Assembly (NCBI GenBank): GCA_016124585.1
Contig: WGNL01000020.1
Span: 124,001 to 188,000 of the forward strand
Length of the DNA stretch: 64,000 nt
Direction of reading: 5' to 3'
Source: Bacteroidota bacterium
GTDB lineage: Bacteria > Bacteroidota > Bacteroidia > Chitinophagales > Saprospiraceae
How positions within the stretch are numbered: position 1 is the stretch's first letter; each line of letters starts with the position of its first letter. The notes beneath the pieces are model-generated. The model was not told where the DNA came from, did not search any database, and saw only the letters and a program-made list of their open reading frames with translations. The position numbers and the translations under genes were made by a program. Shown piece by piece: positions 1 through 7,691 of this stretch.

Positions 1-287
1 TTTGCTTCCAGTTCGTCCAATTGCTTTTGCATGTCTGCCTTGGCTTCATCTTTGGCATCCTTCATGTCCTCTTTGATTTTCGCCATGCGAGCATCAATAT
101 TGTCAGCGGCTTCGTTCATTTCACGCTTGAGGTCGTTCTTCTCGTCAACCATAGCATCGCCAACGGCGTCTGCTGCCTCGTTGACTTCTTGTTTAGCATG
201 TTCGCTGCTGGCATCGTTGCCGCAGGAAGTAAGTGAGATAATCCCAAGGATCGACATTGCAAATAAGATGATTGATAGCTTTTTCAT
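1..287 (-). CDS. Small charged lipoprotein, 3' end cut by window edge
   Basis: Partial gene; 95 residues are visible and the frame stays open at base 1. The N-terminus is a lipoprotein signal (MKKLSIILFAMSILGIISLTSCG) with Cys as the expected lipidated residue. The rest is rich in Asp, Glu, Lys and Ala in a heptad-like pattern (runs such as EAADAVGDAM, EMNEAADNIDARM), so a periplasmic helical or coiled-coil protein is likely. It diverges from the histidine kinase at 581, and a weak copy of the window's ECF-type promoter lies upstream at 333-362. No named family is recognised. Confidence 0.75.
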   Translation of the reverse strand, partial: MKKLSIILFAMSILGIISLTSCGNDASSEHAKQEVNEAADAVGDAMVDEKNDLKREMNEAADNIDARMAKIKEDMKDAKDEAKADMQKQLDELEA

Positions 288-332
288 TGTTGGTGATTGA
301 TGTTTTTTGTTTTAGAAAATAAGTGAATTTTG

Positions 333-362
333 GGTAAAAAGGATAAAGTAAAGCTTTGTTCA
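333..362 (-). promoter_or_regulatory. Weak ECF-type promoter for the lipoprotein at 287
   Basis: Read on the minus strand: TGAACA, 15 bases, then CTTTTTACC. This has one mismatch to the CGTTTTACC element shared by other promoters here, and the spacer is identical. It faces the promoter at 507-536 across a divergent intergenic region. Confidence 0.45.
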
Positions 363-506
363 ACACAAGAAATTTTTTTGTTAAAATTCAATTATTTAAA
401 TATATCTTACTTTGGCGGCCCAAGATGTTAGCTTATTGTGAAATAAAGGAATAATTCATCAAAATAGATACAAGCTGGCAGTCCTGAAAAAACTGTGCTA
501 ATAGAA

Positions 507-536
507 TGAACATAAACCGCTTAGTTGCATTTTACC
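507..536 (+). promoter_or_regulatory. ECF-type promoter for the CHASE3 kinase operon
   Basis: TGAACA (507-512), 15-base spacer, CATTTTACC (528-536): one mismatch to the shared element. It lies 45 bp before the kinase start at 581. Confidence 0.65.
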
Positions 537-580
537 CTGTATTCCAATTTTCAGGGTTCTAAAATTGGGGAAGGAACAAT

Positions 581-2023
581 ATGATTAATTCGAAACTTAC
601 CAACTTGATCGTTTCTACGGCATCCGTACTGGTAGTGACGCTGGTAGGTATAACTTCTATTTTGTTCCAAAATAAATCGGAAGACAGAATTGCCGAAACC
701 TATGAGGTTAAGGTGAAAATCATGGAAGTGTTTCAACTTTTGCGGTCGATGGAGAGCCGACAACGTGGCTACCTACTCACTGACGACGAAACCTATTTAG
801 GCAAAGCAAATATCAGCCAAGACTCCATAAAGTCCATTTTATTATCCCTCAAAACTCTGATCGGCGACAATCCTACCCAGCAGCAAAACTTGCAAATTTT
901 GTCAGAGTATAGCGATACGAAGGTTAAAGAAATTTTGAAAGTGGTGAGGCTGAACCGCGACGATAAAAGAGAAGATGCATTAGAAATCGTGAATACGGAC
1001 GTGGGTGAGCGGGTAATGGACCAGATAAACAGAATTACAAACACCATGATTGCGGAGGAAGATAAATTGCTGCTCCAAAGGCATTCCAAAAGCAATCGAC
1101 TCCAACTGATTTCCCTGATGCTGCTTAGTCTTGGGATAATAGGTGCTGCGCTCAGCATCTATGCATTGTACAAGCAGGTAGCCCCATTGATTGATGAACT
1201 ATCCAGCACCAACGCTGATCTGCAAAAAAGCATTGAAGAAAAAGAACGGGAAATCGACTTGCGTAAACGGTTGGAAATCCGCAACAAACAATTGATAAGC
1301 CGGCTCACCTCAAAAAATGCAGAACTAAACCATTTTGCCTATATCGCCTCCCACGACCTCCAAGAGCCACTGCGTACCGTGAACAATTTCATTGAAGTTT
1401 TCCAAGAGGACTATGGTGACAAGTTGGGCGACGAGGCGCATCAGTACTTTGACTTTATTCTGGGAGCTACACATCGCATGAAGGGCCTTATTGAAGGGCT
1501 GCTAAACTACTCTCGACTCGGAAAATCGAGAGGTGCTGAGATGCTAGATCTTAACGAAATCTTGAACGTAACCAAAGAGAACTTGACTGCAGCCATTTCT
1601 GCTAAAAACGCCGAAGTGGTAGTGGGCAACCTGCCCAGTCTTAGCTGCATGAAAACCGAGACAACCCAGTTGTTTCAGAACCTCATCAACAACGCCATCA
1701 AGTACACTGCACCTGGAGTAGTACCAAAAATCACGGTCAGCGCAGCTGAACGGGAAGGTGAGTGGGAGTTTTGCGTAGCGGACAATGGAATTGGTATTCC
1801 TGACATTCAAAAGGAGAAAATTTTCAACATGTTCTCTAGGCTGCACGGCGAAGGCGAGTTTCAGGGGCAAGGCATTGGCCTTGCATTTTGTAAGAAAATT
1901 GTAGAGCTGCATGGCGGTAGGATTTGGGTGGAATCAGAACCAGGCCAAGGCAGCCGTTTTTATTTTACTATTTCAAAAAAGATAAAAGATGAGACCGAAA
2001 TTGAACAAAATATTGCTCATTGA
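581..2023 (+). CDS. CHASE3 sensor histidine kinase
   Basis: 480-residue membrane histidine kinase. TM1 is at about 9-29. An extracytoplasmic CHASE3-like helical domain follows (about 30-170, with the typical ESRQRGYLLT stretch). TM2 is at about 174-197, followed by a coiled coil. The dimerisation helix carries the phospho-acceptor His258 (IASHDLQEPL). The ATPase has its N box (NLINNAIKYT), G1 (DNGIGIP) and G2 (GQGIGLA) intact. Its last 35 bp overlap the receiver gene at 1989, so the two are probably translationally coupled and form a phosphotransfer pair. The ECF-type promoter upstream places it in the stress regulon. The ligand is unknown. Confidence 0.92.
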   Translation: MINSKLTNLIVSTASVLVVTLVGITSILFQNKSEDRIAETYEVKVKIMEVFQLLRSMESRQRGYLLTDDETYLGKANISQDSIKSILLSLKTLIGDNPTQQQNLQILSEYSDTKVKEILKVVRLNRDDKREDALEIVNTDVGERVMDQINRITNTMIAEEDKLLLQRHSKSNRLQLISLMLLSLGIIGAALSIYALYKQVAPLIDELSSTNADLQKSIEEKEREIDLRKRLEIRNKQLISRLTSKNAELNHFAYIASHDLQEPLRTVNNFIEVFQEDYGDKLGDEAHQYFDFILGATHRMKGLIEGLLNYSRLGKSRGAEMLDLNEILNVTKENLTAAISAKNAEVVVGNLPSLSCMKTETTQLFQNLINNAIKYTAPGVVPKITVSAAEREGEWEFCVADNGIGIPDIQKEKIFNMFSRLHGEGEFQGQGIGLAFCKKIVELHGGRIWVESEPGQGSRFYFTISKKIKDETEIEQNIAH

Positions 2024-2405
2024 TGATTCAGAAGCCGATAATTTCATCCACCAACGGGTGATAAAAAAGGCAGACGTGGCGCACAATATTATTGTAAAAA
2101 ATAATGGACAATCCGCACTCGACTATCTCTGCACGCAGGACGAAGATGGCAATTACCCTGTTCCAGAATTGGTATTCCTTGACATCAATATGCCCGCCAT
2201 GAACGGTTGGGAATTCTTGGAACACTACGATAAATTGAAGCCGGAGCAAAAGGCTGGCGTCATCGTTTGCATGTTGACTACTTCGGTGGCTGAAGTAGAC
2301 CGCCAAAGAGCTGGCGAGGTTCCGTTAGTAGAATCATTCCTCCACAAACCACTGACCCAAGAAACACTTTTGAAAATACTGGACGAGTATTTTCTGAAGA
2401 AATGA
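1989..2405 (+). CDS. Single-domain response regulator
   Basis: 138-residue stand-alone CheY-like receiver with no output domain. The acidic pair is in LLIDDSEADN and the phospho-acceptor is Asp65 in VFLDINMPAMNGW; a Thr/Ser switch (MLTTS) and Lys (HKPL) are present. It overlaps the kinase end by 35 bp. It belongs to the same receiver subfamily as the protein at 25550-26032 (both have the FLDINMP..NGWEFLE core). Single-domain receivers of this kind usually relay phosphate or bind a partner; which one is not visible here. Confidence 0.9.
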   Translation: MRPKLNKILLIDDSEADNFIHQRVIKKADVAHNIIVKNNGQSALDYLCTQDEDGNYPVPELVFLDINMPAMNGWEFLEHYDKLKPEQKAGVIVCMLTTSVAEVDRQRAGEVPLVESFLHKPLTQETLLKILDEYFLKK

Positions 2406-2421
2406 GATTAAGCCTCTAGAC

Positions 2422-2458
2422 AATATTCCGTTGCCCTGAATTGTGGCAACGGAATATT
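2422..2458. terminator. Bidirectional intrinsic terminator
   Basis: Perfect 14-bp stem (2422-2435 with 2445-2458) and 9-base loop, followed by a T-rich stretch on the plus strand. It sits between the convergent receiver gene (stop 2405) and the DUF892 gene (stop 2476). Confidence 0.8.
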
Positions 2459-2475
2459 TATTTTATCCATGCCGG

Positions 2476-2964
2476 TTACTTGATAGCAAGTTCGTTAACT
2501 TCGTTGATGGCCAATTCACTCAACACTTTATCGGACTGTTTTTCTTCATCTAGTGATTGGATAAGCACCCTTGTCACCTCTGGCAATCCTAGCGTTTCTG
2601 CATACTTATGGCCTGTACCGTACCCTGCAATTTTATAATGTATGATCCGCTGCATCGCGCCAATTAGGCCAGCGTCTTTTACCTGAAAATCAATGTAAAG
2701 GTCGGCCAGCTTCTTGGTTTCCTTTACGATGCTTTTCATTCCCTTGCATTTTTTCAACCCGGCTGGGTTGCATTCCAGCAGTGACGTAACCATGCGCAGT
2801 CGTTCAATCCGGATTTTGGTCTGATTAGATTGCTCCTCCAATAAGCTTTTCAGCGTTGCGTGGGTTGCCGAAGCTGTAAGGCTTGGTAGTGCGTCAAAGA
2901 ATTGGGTTTCTGCAGAAAAAAGATCCTGTACCTCTTTTTCCAGCAGCTCTTTCAGGTTTGTCAT
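2476..2964 (-). CDS. DUF892 (YciE/YciF-like) ferritin-like protein
   Basis: 162 residues matching the DUF892 family: the N-terminus TNLKELLEKEVQDLFSAE is the hallmark helix, followed by a four-helix bundle with conserved acidic and His residues (e.g. HYKIAGYGTGHKYAETLG). Members are cytoplasmic ferritin-like stress proteins; the biochemical role is not established. The neighbours are other stress genes. No good ECF-type promoter is visible directly upstream; only a terminator hairpin of the next gene lies there. Confidence 0.88.
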   Translation of the reverse strand: MTNLKELLEKEVQDLFSAETQFFDALPSLTASATHATLKSLLEEQSNQTKIRIERLRMVTSLLECNPAGLKKCKGMKSIVKETKKLADLYIDFQVKDAGLIGAMQRIIHYKIAGYGTGHKYAETLGLPEVTRVLIQSLDEEKQSDKVLSELAINEVNELAIK

Positions 2965-3004
2965 TTTGAATAAATTTTAGGTGAAAATAAGGGTGATGCA
3001 TTTT

Positions 3005-3078
3005 TAAATAAAAATAGGTTTTGTGCAACAGGATGGCAAAACCGAGGATTTCCGGTGTAAACCAAATGCACAAAACCT
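3005..3078 (-). terminator. Long-loop terminator after the OMP gene
   Basis: Perfect 12-bp inverted repeat (3016-3027 with 3067-3078) separated by 39 bases. On the minus strand it is followed by a T-rich run. It lies downstream of the outer-membrane gene that ends at 3116. Confidence 0.5.
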
Positions 3079-3115
3079 AATCTAGCCCAAAGCAATTGTG
3101 GGTGCAATGTCGTAA

Positions 3116-3793
3116 TTATTTTGGACCAATACGATACATGGCTGATAGACCAAACCCAGTGTTGAAATATTTGGATTTATCATCAAAACCTTCATAATCC
3201 GGATTGATTTTAATCATGCCAAGTTGGGTATTCAACTGCACAGACAAGCCGCCCGCAAACTCGTATCCGAAGAAGAGGTTACCACCTGCGTCGAAGCGCT
3301 TTTGGTAGTAGGTTTCGTCATTGTCGGAAGCAGAAACAGTCCTCTGGAAGGATACGTCCCAGTCGGCATTTTTTCCACCTGTCTCGATTTTTGCCTTGCC
3401 GTTCAGGCCAAAGGCAACGTAAGGTCCAAAACCTAGAATCAAGTGCCCATTGCCAAGTGCAGGTTTGAACATAAAATGCAGTGGGACTTCCAAGTAACCA
3501 GTTTTTACTGTGCTAGTAATGGATTGTCCCAAGAAATCATCGGTACTTTTAGTACCTTTCACGGAGTAAAGCAGCCCAGATTGAAAATAAAAAGTGGGCA
3601 CTAGCTCTGCCTCGGCGATGACACCGAGATGATAACCAGCCACAATGTCATTTTCGAGTTGGTCGCCAAGGGCATCCTTACCGTTGATGTTTTGGAAATT
3701 GACACCGCCCCTGATGCCTAGGCCCTGTGCCTGAACTTGAATGGTAAGTACCGCAAGCAATGCGGTCGCCACAAATAATCTTAAGTTTTGCAT
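3116..3793 (-). CDS. Outer-membrane beta-barrel protein (PorT-like)
   Basis: 225 residues with a Sec signal peptide (about 1-22, ending VQAQG) and alternating hydrophobic/polar strands typical of the small Bacteroidota outer-membrane barrel family: GIRGGVNF at the start, repeated aromatic-rich strands, and FGLSAMYRIGPK at the C-terminus. Such barrels occur in large paralogous sets; function cannot be assigned. A similar protein lies at 37540-38130. The gene is flanked by its own terminators, which suggests a single-gene transcript. Confidence 0.82.
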   Translation of the reverse strand: MQNLRLFVATALLAVLTIQVQAQGLGIRGGVNFQNINGKDALGDQLENDIVAGYHLGVIAEAELVPTFYFQSGLLYSVKGTKSTDDFLGQSITSTVKTGYLEVPLHFMFKPALGNGHLILGFGPYVAFGLNGKAKIETGGKNADWDVSFQRTVSASDNDETYYQKRFDAGGNLFFGYEFAGGLSVQLNTQLGMIKINPDYEGFDDKSKYFNTGFGLSAMYRIGPK

Positions 3794-3831
3794 GGTAATT
3801 TTATTTTATTTTGAGAATTGTTTTTGGAAAC

Positions 3832-3857
3832 AACCGACTCATTCAACTGAGTCGGTT
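3832..3857 (-). terminator. Stem-loop after the OmpA gene
   Basis: Perfect 10-bp stem with a 6-base loop (3832-3841 with 3848-3857) between the OmpA gene (stop 3879) and the outer-membrane gene (start 3793). The following tract is only moderately T-rich, so termination may be partial. Confidence 0.5.
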
Positions 3858-3878
3858 ATTTGTTAAACTTGCCTAAGC

Positions 3879-4535
3879 CTAATTCTCAGCTTCGGCTTCT
3901 TTTTTCATTTTTTCGTTGGCGGTAATTAAAAATTCCACCCTCCGGTTTTGGCTCCGGCCCTCCTCTGTACTGTTGTCGTACTCAGGAGCTGATTCGCCAT
4001 AGCCCACTGTGTTCATGCGGCTGCGGGCAATCTGCATGGAAGCCAAGTAGTTCCTAACGGAATTGGCCCGTTGGTTGGAGAGGTTCAGGTTGTAACTGTC
4101 ACTACCTTTAGAGTCTGTATGTCCCTGAATCTCGATGTCTGTGTCCGGGTAATCCTTGAGGATAGTAGCCAATTGGTTGAGGTTGGATTTTGCAGCGGCA
4201 GATAGCTCATAACTGTCGAAGCCAAAAAGGATGTTGTTGTTGAACTCGACAACGATACCTTCCCCTACCCTTTCCACTTTTGCATCGGGTACTTTTTTCT
4301 TCATTTCCTCGGCCTGTTTGTCCATTTTACGGCCAATGACCGCTCCAGTAGCACCACCCACGGTGGCTCCGATAATGGCACCAAGTTTTGTGTTACCAGA
4401 TGCCCTGCCAATGACTGCACCGGCAGCAGCGCCGCTTCCGGCACCAATTGCAGCACCTTTTTGGGTGCGATTCCATGATTTACAGCTAGCCAGTAGCAGT
4501 ACTGCACTAAGCAGAAATACCATTAATTTTTTCAT
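3879..4535 (-). CDS. Glycine-zipper OmpA-family lipoprotein
   Basis: 218 residues. A lipoprotein signal with lipobox LLASC is followed by a glycine-zipper segment (about 28-70; AAIGAGSGAAAGAVIG) and a C-terminal OmpA peptidoglycan-binding domain (about 95-205) with the motifs LFGFDSYEL, IQGHTDSKGSD and NQRRVEF (written SQNRRVEF here). It probably tethers the outer membrane to peptidoglycan. The 39-residue membrane protein gene lies 52 bp upstream and may be co-transcribed. Confidence 0.9.
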   Translation of the reverse strand: MKKLMVFLLSAVLLLASCKSWNRTQKGAAIGAGSGAAAGAVIGRASGNTKLGAIIGATVGGATGAVIGRKMDKQAEEMKKKVPDAKVERVGEGIVVEFNNNILFGFDSYELSAAAKSNLNQLATILKDYPDTDIEIQGHTDSKGSDSYNLNLSNQRANSVRNYLASMQIARSRMNTVGYGESAPEYDNSTEEGRSQNRRVEFLITANEKMKKEAEAEN

Positions 4536-4587
4536 GACGATAAATCTTTTGGTGAATTATGATCGGTGTAAAAAGTGCATTAAAGGC

Positions 4588-4707
4588 TCAATTACATGTG
4601 CCTAATGCCATCCATATTATGATGAAAACGATGATGGTGCCGAGGCAACCACCTCCTAGTTTTTTGGCGCCATATCCGGCGATAAGAGCTCGGAAGAAGT
4701 TGTTCAT
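4588..4707 (-). CDS. 39-residue single-span membrane protein
   Basis: Small ORF starting MNNFFRALIAGYGAKKLGGG, with one hydrophobic segment (TIIVFIIIWMALG) at the C-terminal half and a glycine/cysteine hinge. Its position between an ECF-like promoter (4742-4769) and the OmpA gene, and its clean start and stop, support coding. No family is recognised. Confidence 0.6.
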   Translation of the reverse strand: MNNFFRALIAGYGAKKLGGGCLGTIIVFIIIWMALGTCN

Positions 4708-4741
4708 TATTGGTAAGTTTTATTTAGTTAGTGATATAGCT

Positions 4742-4769
4742 ATAGCGTGTTAGCTGGGTCAAATGTTCA
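4742..4769 (-). promoter_or_regulatory. Degenerate ECF-type promoter
   Basis: Minus strand TGAACA (4769-4764), 16-base spacer, CGCTATA. The -35 hexamer is exact, but the spacing is one base longer than in the good copies and the -10 is poor. Confidence 0.3.
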
Positions 4770-4867
4770 TTGTTAATGGTTAAAAATTTGCTACGAAGAT
4801 GTTGTTGATCTGCTAATAAATTTTGAAGCTGGTGAGAAGCACAAATCGGTATTTTGAATGCGCACCA

Positions 4868-5992
4868 TTATCGGGTGGATTTAAAAAAATTACTGAGGCG
4901 GAAGCGTTCTTTATTCCATTTTTGGTTGAACAAATGCTCGTTGATGCCAATTTCATCGCTGATTAGCAAACTCACAGGCCGCCAAGCATCCGATTGCTTG
5001 AGCATTTCATTCAAAATCGCAATGCTCGGCAATGAAAGAATCATTCCTGCAATACCCCAAATTTCAGCACCAACCAGCAAAGCAATCAATGCTGCCAAAG
5101 GGTTAATGCTGACAGAGGAGCCTACCACTTTTGGCGTGATCAAATTGCCCTCCAATGTCTGCACAACCACAAAGAGTATGAGCACAGCCAAGGGTTGCCA
5201 TGCCTCATTAGAGGTTCCGATGGCATACAGAATAGGCAAAAGCCCGCCAATGAATGTGCCGATATATGGAATAATGGCCAAAGTAGCTGCCAAAAACCCC
5301 CAAAAGAATGGGTGCTTGATTCCAATCACACAAAGCCCGACGCTATTTAAAATTCCTAAAATAAAAATGACCATGACCAGTCCTTGCAAATAACCTTGAA
5401 TGACTTTTTGGATATTTTCCAATAGGCTATGTGTACTTTCTCTTTTTGTTTGGTGGGATTGCATCAAGATGAAATTCTTAAAAGCGGAACGATAAAGCAG
5501 AAATAAGAAAATATAGATAAACGTGAGCAAAAACCCTGTAATGAAAGAGGCCGAAGTACTGACTCCATTTCCAAAGAATGAGGAAGAAGAAATCATGGAT
5601 GGCAGTTGTTCCGTAAAAAATTGGTCCGTCTCAGCACGTGAAAAACCAAGCATATTCCTAGTTGCAGAATATACCATGGTAATTCCATTATTCAACTTTT
5701 CCTTAATGGAGGGCATATCCGCCACCACTTTCATGAATTGAGAAGAGAAAAAGTAAATAACGATAGTGATTGGAATAATGGCCGAAGCCATGGCAAGAAT
5801 AATGGCCAAAGACCGCCACTTTATCCAGCGTTCGAACCTAGAACAAAGTGGTTTCAACATAAAAGCGAACAATGCACCAAATACGAGCGGAGCCAAAATG
5901 CTTTTGCCGATTACAAGTATGTAAACGACCATAAAAAGCAATGCACCAAAACTGGCAAGAAGACGCAGGCTGAATTTGTTGGCTCTAGTCAT
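4868..5992 (-). CDS. AI-2E family (PerM/UPF0118) permease
   Basis: 374-residue polytopic inner-membrane protein with about 7-8 hydrophobic spans. Paired N-terminal helices (residues about 10-80) come first, then a central amphipathic region. The C-terminal motif region PYIGTFIGGLLPILYAIG and the QTLEGNLITPKVVG signature are characteristic of the AI-2E transporter family. Members are proposed exporters of autoinducer-2 or ions; the substrate here is unknown. It lies 34 bp downstream of the 117-residue gene, so co-transcription is likely. Confidence 0.9.
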   Translation of the reverse strand: MTRANKFSLRLLASFGALLFMVVYILVIGKSILAPLVFGALFAFMLKPLCSRFERWIKWRSLAIILAMASAIIPITIVIYFFSSQFMKVVADMPSIKEKLNNGITMVYSATRNMLGFSRAETDQFFTEQLPSMISSSSFFGNGVSTSASFITGFLLTFIYIFLFLLYRSAFKNFILMQSHQTKRESTHSLLENIQKVIQGYLQGLVMVIFILGILNSVGLCVIGIKHPFFWGFLAATLAIIPYIGTFIGGLLPILYAIGTSNEAWQPLAVLILFVVVQTLEGNLITPKVVGSSVSINPLAALIALLVGAEIWGIAGMILSLPSIAILNEMLKQSDAWRPVSLLISDEIGINEHLFNQKWNKERFRLSNFFKSTR

Positions 5993-6026
5993 AAGGTTTT
6001 AAATGGTTGTCCGGCAGCGAATTGAA

Positions 6027-6380
6027 TTAATGATGAATCGTTGTCTTAACAGGACCCGCTATATTCTCTCGGTCAGTCATTTTTACTTTTTTCATAAAAT
6101 TATTTATTTGGGCACTCCCATACATGCCATAAGCAGCAATAATAACACCTTTTTGTCCGTCATTGCATTTCACAGCATATACGATAGCATTGTCAGCGGG
6201 ATCTGACTCACCTTCGAACCGGTGCAATTTTTCAACAATCAAATCTGTGGCTGCATATTCCTTTGCTGTTTCTATGCACTTGATGGCATCCTTGGCTTCC
6301 ATCACAAATCCTGCTTTGTAACCCTTTTTGCGGAAAGATTCCGTCACCATTGAAAGGGTTGGTTCATTATTGACTAACAT
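6027..6380 (-). CDS. Small stress-associated protein, misnamed PRPP-synthetase-like family
   Basis: 117 residues. The core LHRFEGESDPADNAIVYAV and the ending GVIIAAYGMYG match a family of about 100-residue Bacteroidota proteins often labelled phosphoribosylpyrophosphate synthetase. That label is wrong on size: no PRPP loop or ATP site could fit. The function is unknown. It sits between Dps and the AI-2E permease in the stress island. Confidence 0.7.
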   Translation of the reverse strand: MLVNNEPTLSMVTESFRKKGYKAGFVMEAKDAIKCIETAKEYAATDLIVEKLHRFEGESDPADNAIVYAVKCNDGQKGVIIAAYGMYGSAQINNFMKKVKMTDRENIAGPVKTTIHH

Positions 6381-6393
6381 ATAGCATTATATT

Positions 6394-6440
6394 AAAACAC
6401 CCGAATACAATCATTTTTATCAACAATTTGAATTCGGGTG
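6394..6440 (-). terminator. Terminator of dps
   Basis: 9-bp arms CACCCGAAT (6398-6406) and ATTCGGGTG (6432-6440) with a 25-base loop. On the minus strand the stem is followed by TTTTAAT. Dps stops at 6473. Confidence 0.55.
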
Positions 6441-6472
6441 CTCTTAAATTTATGAAAATCATGCTGGCTTGA

Positions 6473-6961
6473 TTAAGCTGCTACAGGCTCCCGGTGATGA
6501 GAAAGCCAAGCATCAAGCATCCATGATTTTTTCTCAATATCACCGAGGAATCCACTGATGAGGTCATTGGTGCCTTCATCGCCCGCATTTTCAGCAGCAT
6601 CAAGCACGTTCCTCATGCACTCAATGATTCGTTTGTGGTTGTCCAATGTAATCGATACCATTTTACGATCGTCTTTTACATTACCAGCCTCATCCACCAT
6701 TGACGCATCCAGATAGTCAGACATATTGCTCATCGGGCGATGGCGCAAGGTCAATATGCGCTCTGCAATTGCATCGATTTGGGTACGGGCATCTTGATAA
6801 AGGGCCTCGAATTGTGCATGCAAGGCAAAGAAGTTTTCACCCTGTACATTCCAATGGAAATTGCGAAGATTTTGATAGTAAACATGGTGGCAAGCCAACA
6901 ACTGGTTCAGCTCTTTTACCGTTTTATCAGTTTTAGTTTTTTCTATTCCGAGGTAATTCAT
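6473..6961 (-). CDS. dps: Dps-family ferritin (DNA protection during starvation)
   Basis: 162 residues with the Dps ferroxidase signature spanning helices A and B: FHWNVQGENFFALHAQFEAL, then YQDARTQIDAIAERI. Members form dodecamers that oxidise Fe(II) with peroxide and store iron, shielding DNA. The C-terminus KKSWMLDAWLSH is also typical. A near-perfect ECF-type promoter lies 44-71 bp upstream (7003-7032) and its own terminator downstream, so it is a single-gene stress transcript. Confidence 0.95.
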   Translation of the reverse strand: MNYLGIEKTKTDKTVKELNQLLACHHVYYQNLRNFHWNVQGENFFALHAQFEALYQDARTQIDAIAERILTLRHRPMSNMSDYLDASMVDEAGNVKDDRKMVSITLDNHKRIIECMRNVLDAAENAGDEGTNDLISGFLGDIEKKSWMLDAWLSHHREPVAA

Positions 6962-7002
6962 AATTGTATGTTTTTTTAACGTTATTGATAATTGATTTTG
7001 CT

Positions 7003-7032
7003 GGTAAAACGGCAGTATTTACTGGATGTTCA
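7003..7032 (-). promoter_or_regulatory. ECF-type promoter of dps
   Basis: Minus strand TGAACA (7032-7027), 15 bases, CGTTTTACC (7011-7003). Exact match to the shared element. Confidence 0.75.
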
Positions 7033-7060
7033 ATACAGGAATAACTTATGGGGGTTATTA

Positions 7061-7100
7061 TTAAAATAAAAAAGGCAGGACAACTTTTTGCCCTGCCTTT
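7061..7100 (-). terminator. Terminator of the YqaE-domain gene
   Basis: Arms AAAGGCAGG (7071-7079) and CCTGCCTTT (7092-7100), followed on the minus strand by a run of T residues. It separates the YqaE-domain gene (stop 7168) from the dps promoter. Confidence 0.75.
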
Positions 7101-7167
7101 AAAAGTATAAAAATACGGAATTCGGACTGTGAATTAATGGAAATGCCACAAATGGGCATATCATATC

Positions 7168-7590
7168 TTAGTTGCCACCTAGAATCACAATCAAGGTGTA
7201 AATCATTCCTGGAATGAAAAACAACAAAGTAAGAATCAATGAAATCCAAAAACGAGTGGAAATACCATCGTACAACGCCATTGCCACAGGTGGCAGAAGT
7301 ATTGCCAAAATGACCAGCAACAACAAATCAGTATCTGAACCATTCTTCTTGGCCGTCTTTACGGCATCTTTGATGGCTTTGCGTTTTGCCCTTTTTTCTT
7401 TGGCTGTTAAATTGTTCCACTCATTTTCCATCGTTTTGGCAGCATCTGCTTCAGTGGCTGATACATCACCAGAAGCAGGTGTAACTACTTCCTTAGTAGC
7501 TGGGTGAGCAGCAGCGGCAGCAGCAAAACTTGGAACGTTGAACATAAAAAGACCTGCTACAGCAAGTACGAAGTACAATTTTTTAATCAT
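7168..7590 (-). CDS. YqaE/Pmp3 membrane protein with N-terminal extension
   Basis: 140 residues: a signal peptide (about 1-24), a basic, Ala/Lys-rich linker (about 45-85; AKEKRAKRKAIKDAVK), and a C-terminal two-span YqaE/Pmp3 domain (about 88-138) with the family core LAILLPPVAMALYDG and a FIPGMIYTLIVILG ending. Stand-alone Pmp3 proteins are about 52 residues and help hold membrane potential under salt or cold stress. The extension roughly triples the length, as in other Bacteroidota versions. A weak ECF-type promoter lies at 7622-7649. Confidence 0.85.
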   Translation of the reverse strand: MIKKLYFVLAVAGLFMFNVPSFAAAAAAHPATKEVVTPASGDVSATEADAAKTMENEWNNLTAKEKRAKRKAIKDAVKTAKKNGSDTDLLLLVILAILLPPVAMALYDGISTRFWISLILTLLFFIPGMIYTLIVILGGN

Positions 7591-7621
7591 GATTAGCTGA
7601 TTTTAAGTTTAAATTCACAAT

Positions 7622-7649
7622 AGTAAAGTTTGTTGCTTTGGTTTGTTCA
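7622..7649 (-). promoter_or_regulatory. Possible weak ECF-type promoter
   Basis: The minus strand has an exact TGAACA (7649-7644), but the -10 at the expected distance is only CTTTACTA-like. Included because the gene content fits the regulon. Confidence 0.25.
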
Positions 7650-7691
7650 AGTTCGGGTATAAATTTTAAAAAAAAATAAAATCCAGACGAT

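Noticed and set aside
6027-6380. Phosphoribosylpyrophosphate synthetase
   Set aside because: The family often carries this name, but at 117 residues it lacks any PRPP-synthetase motifs.
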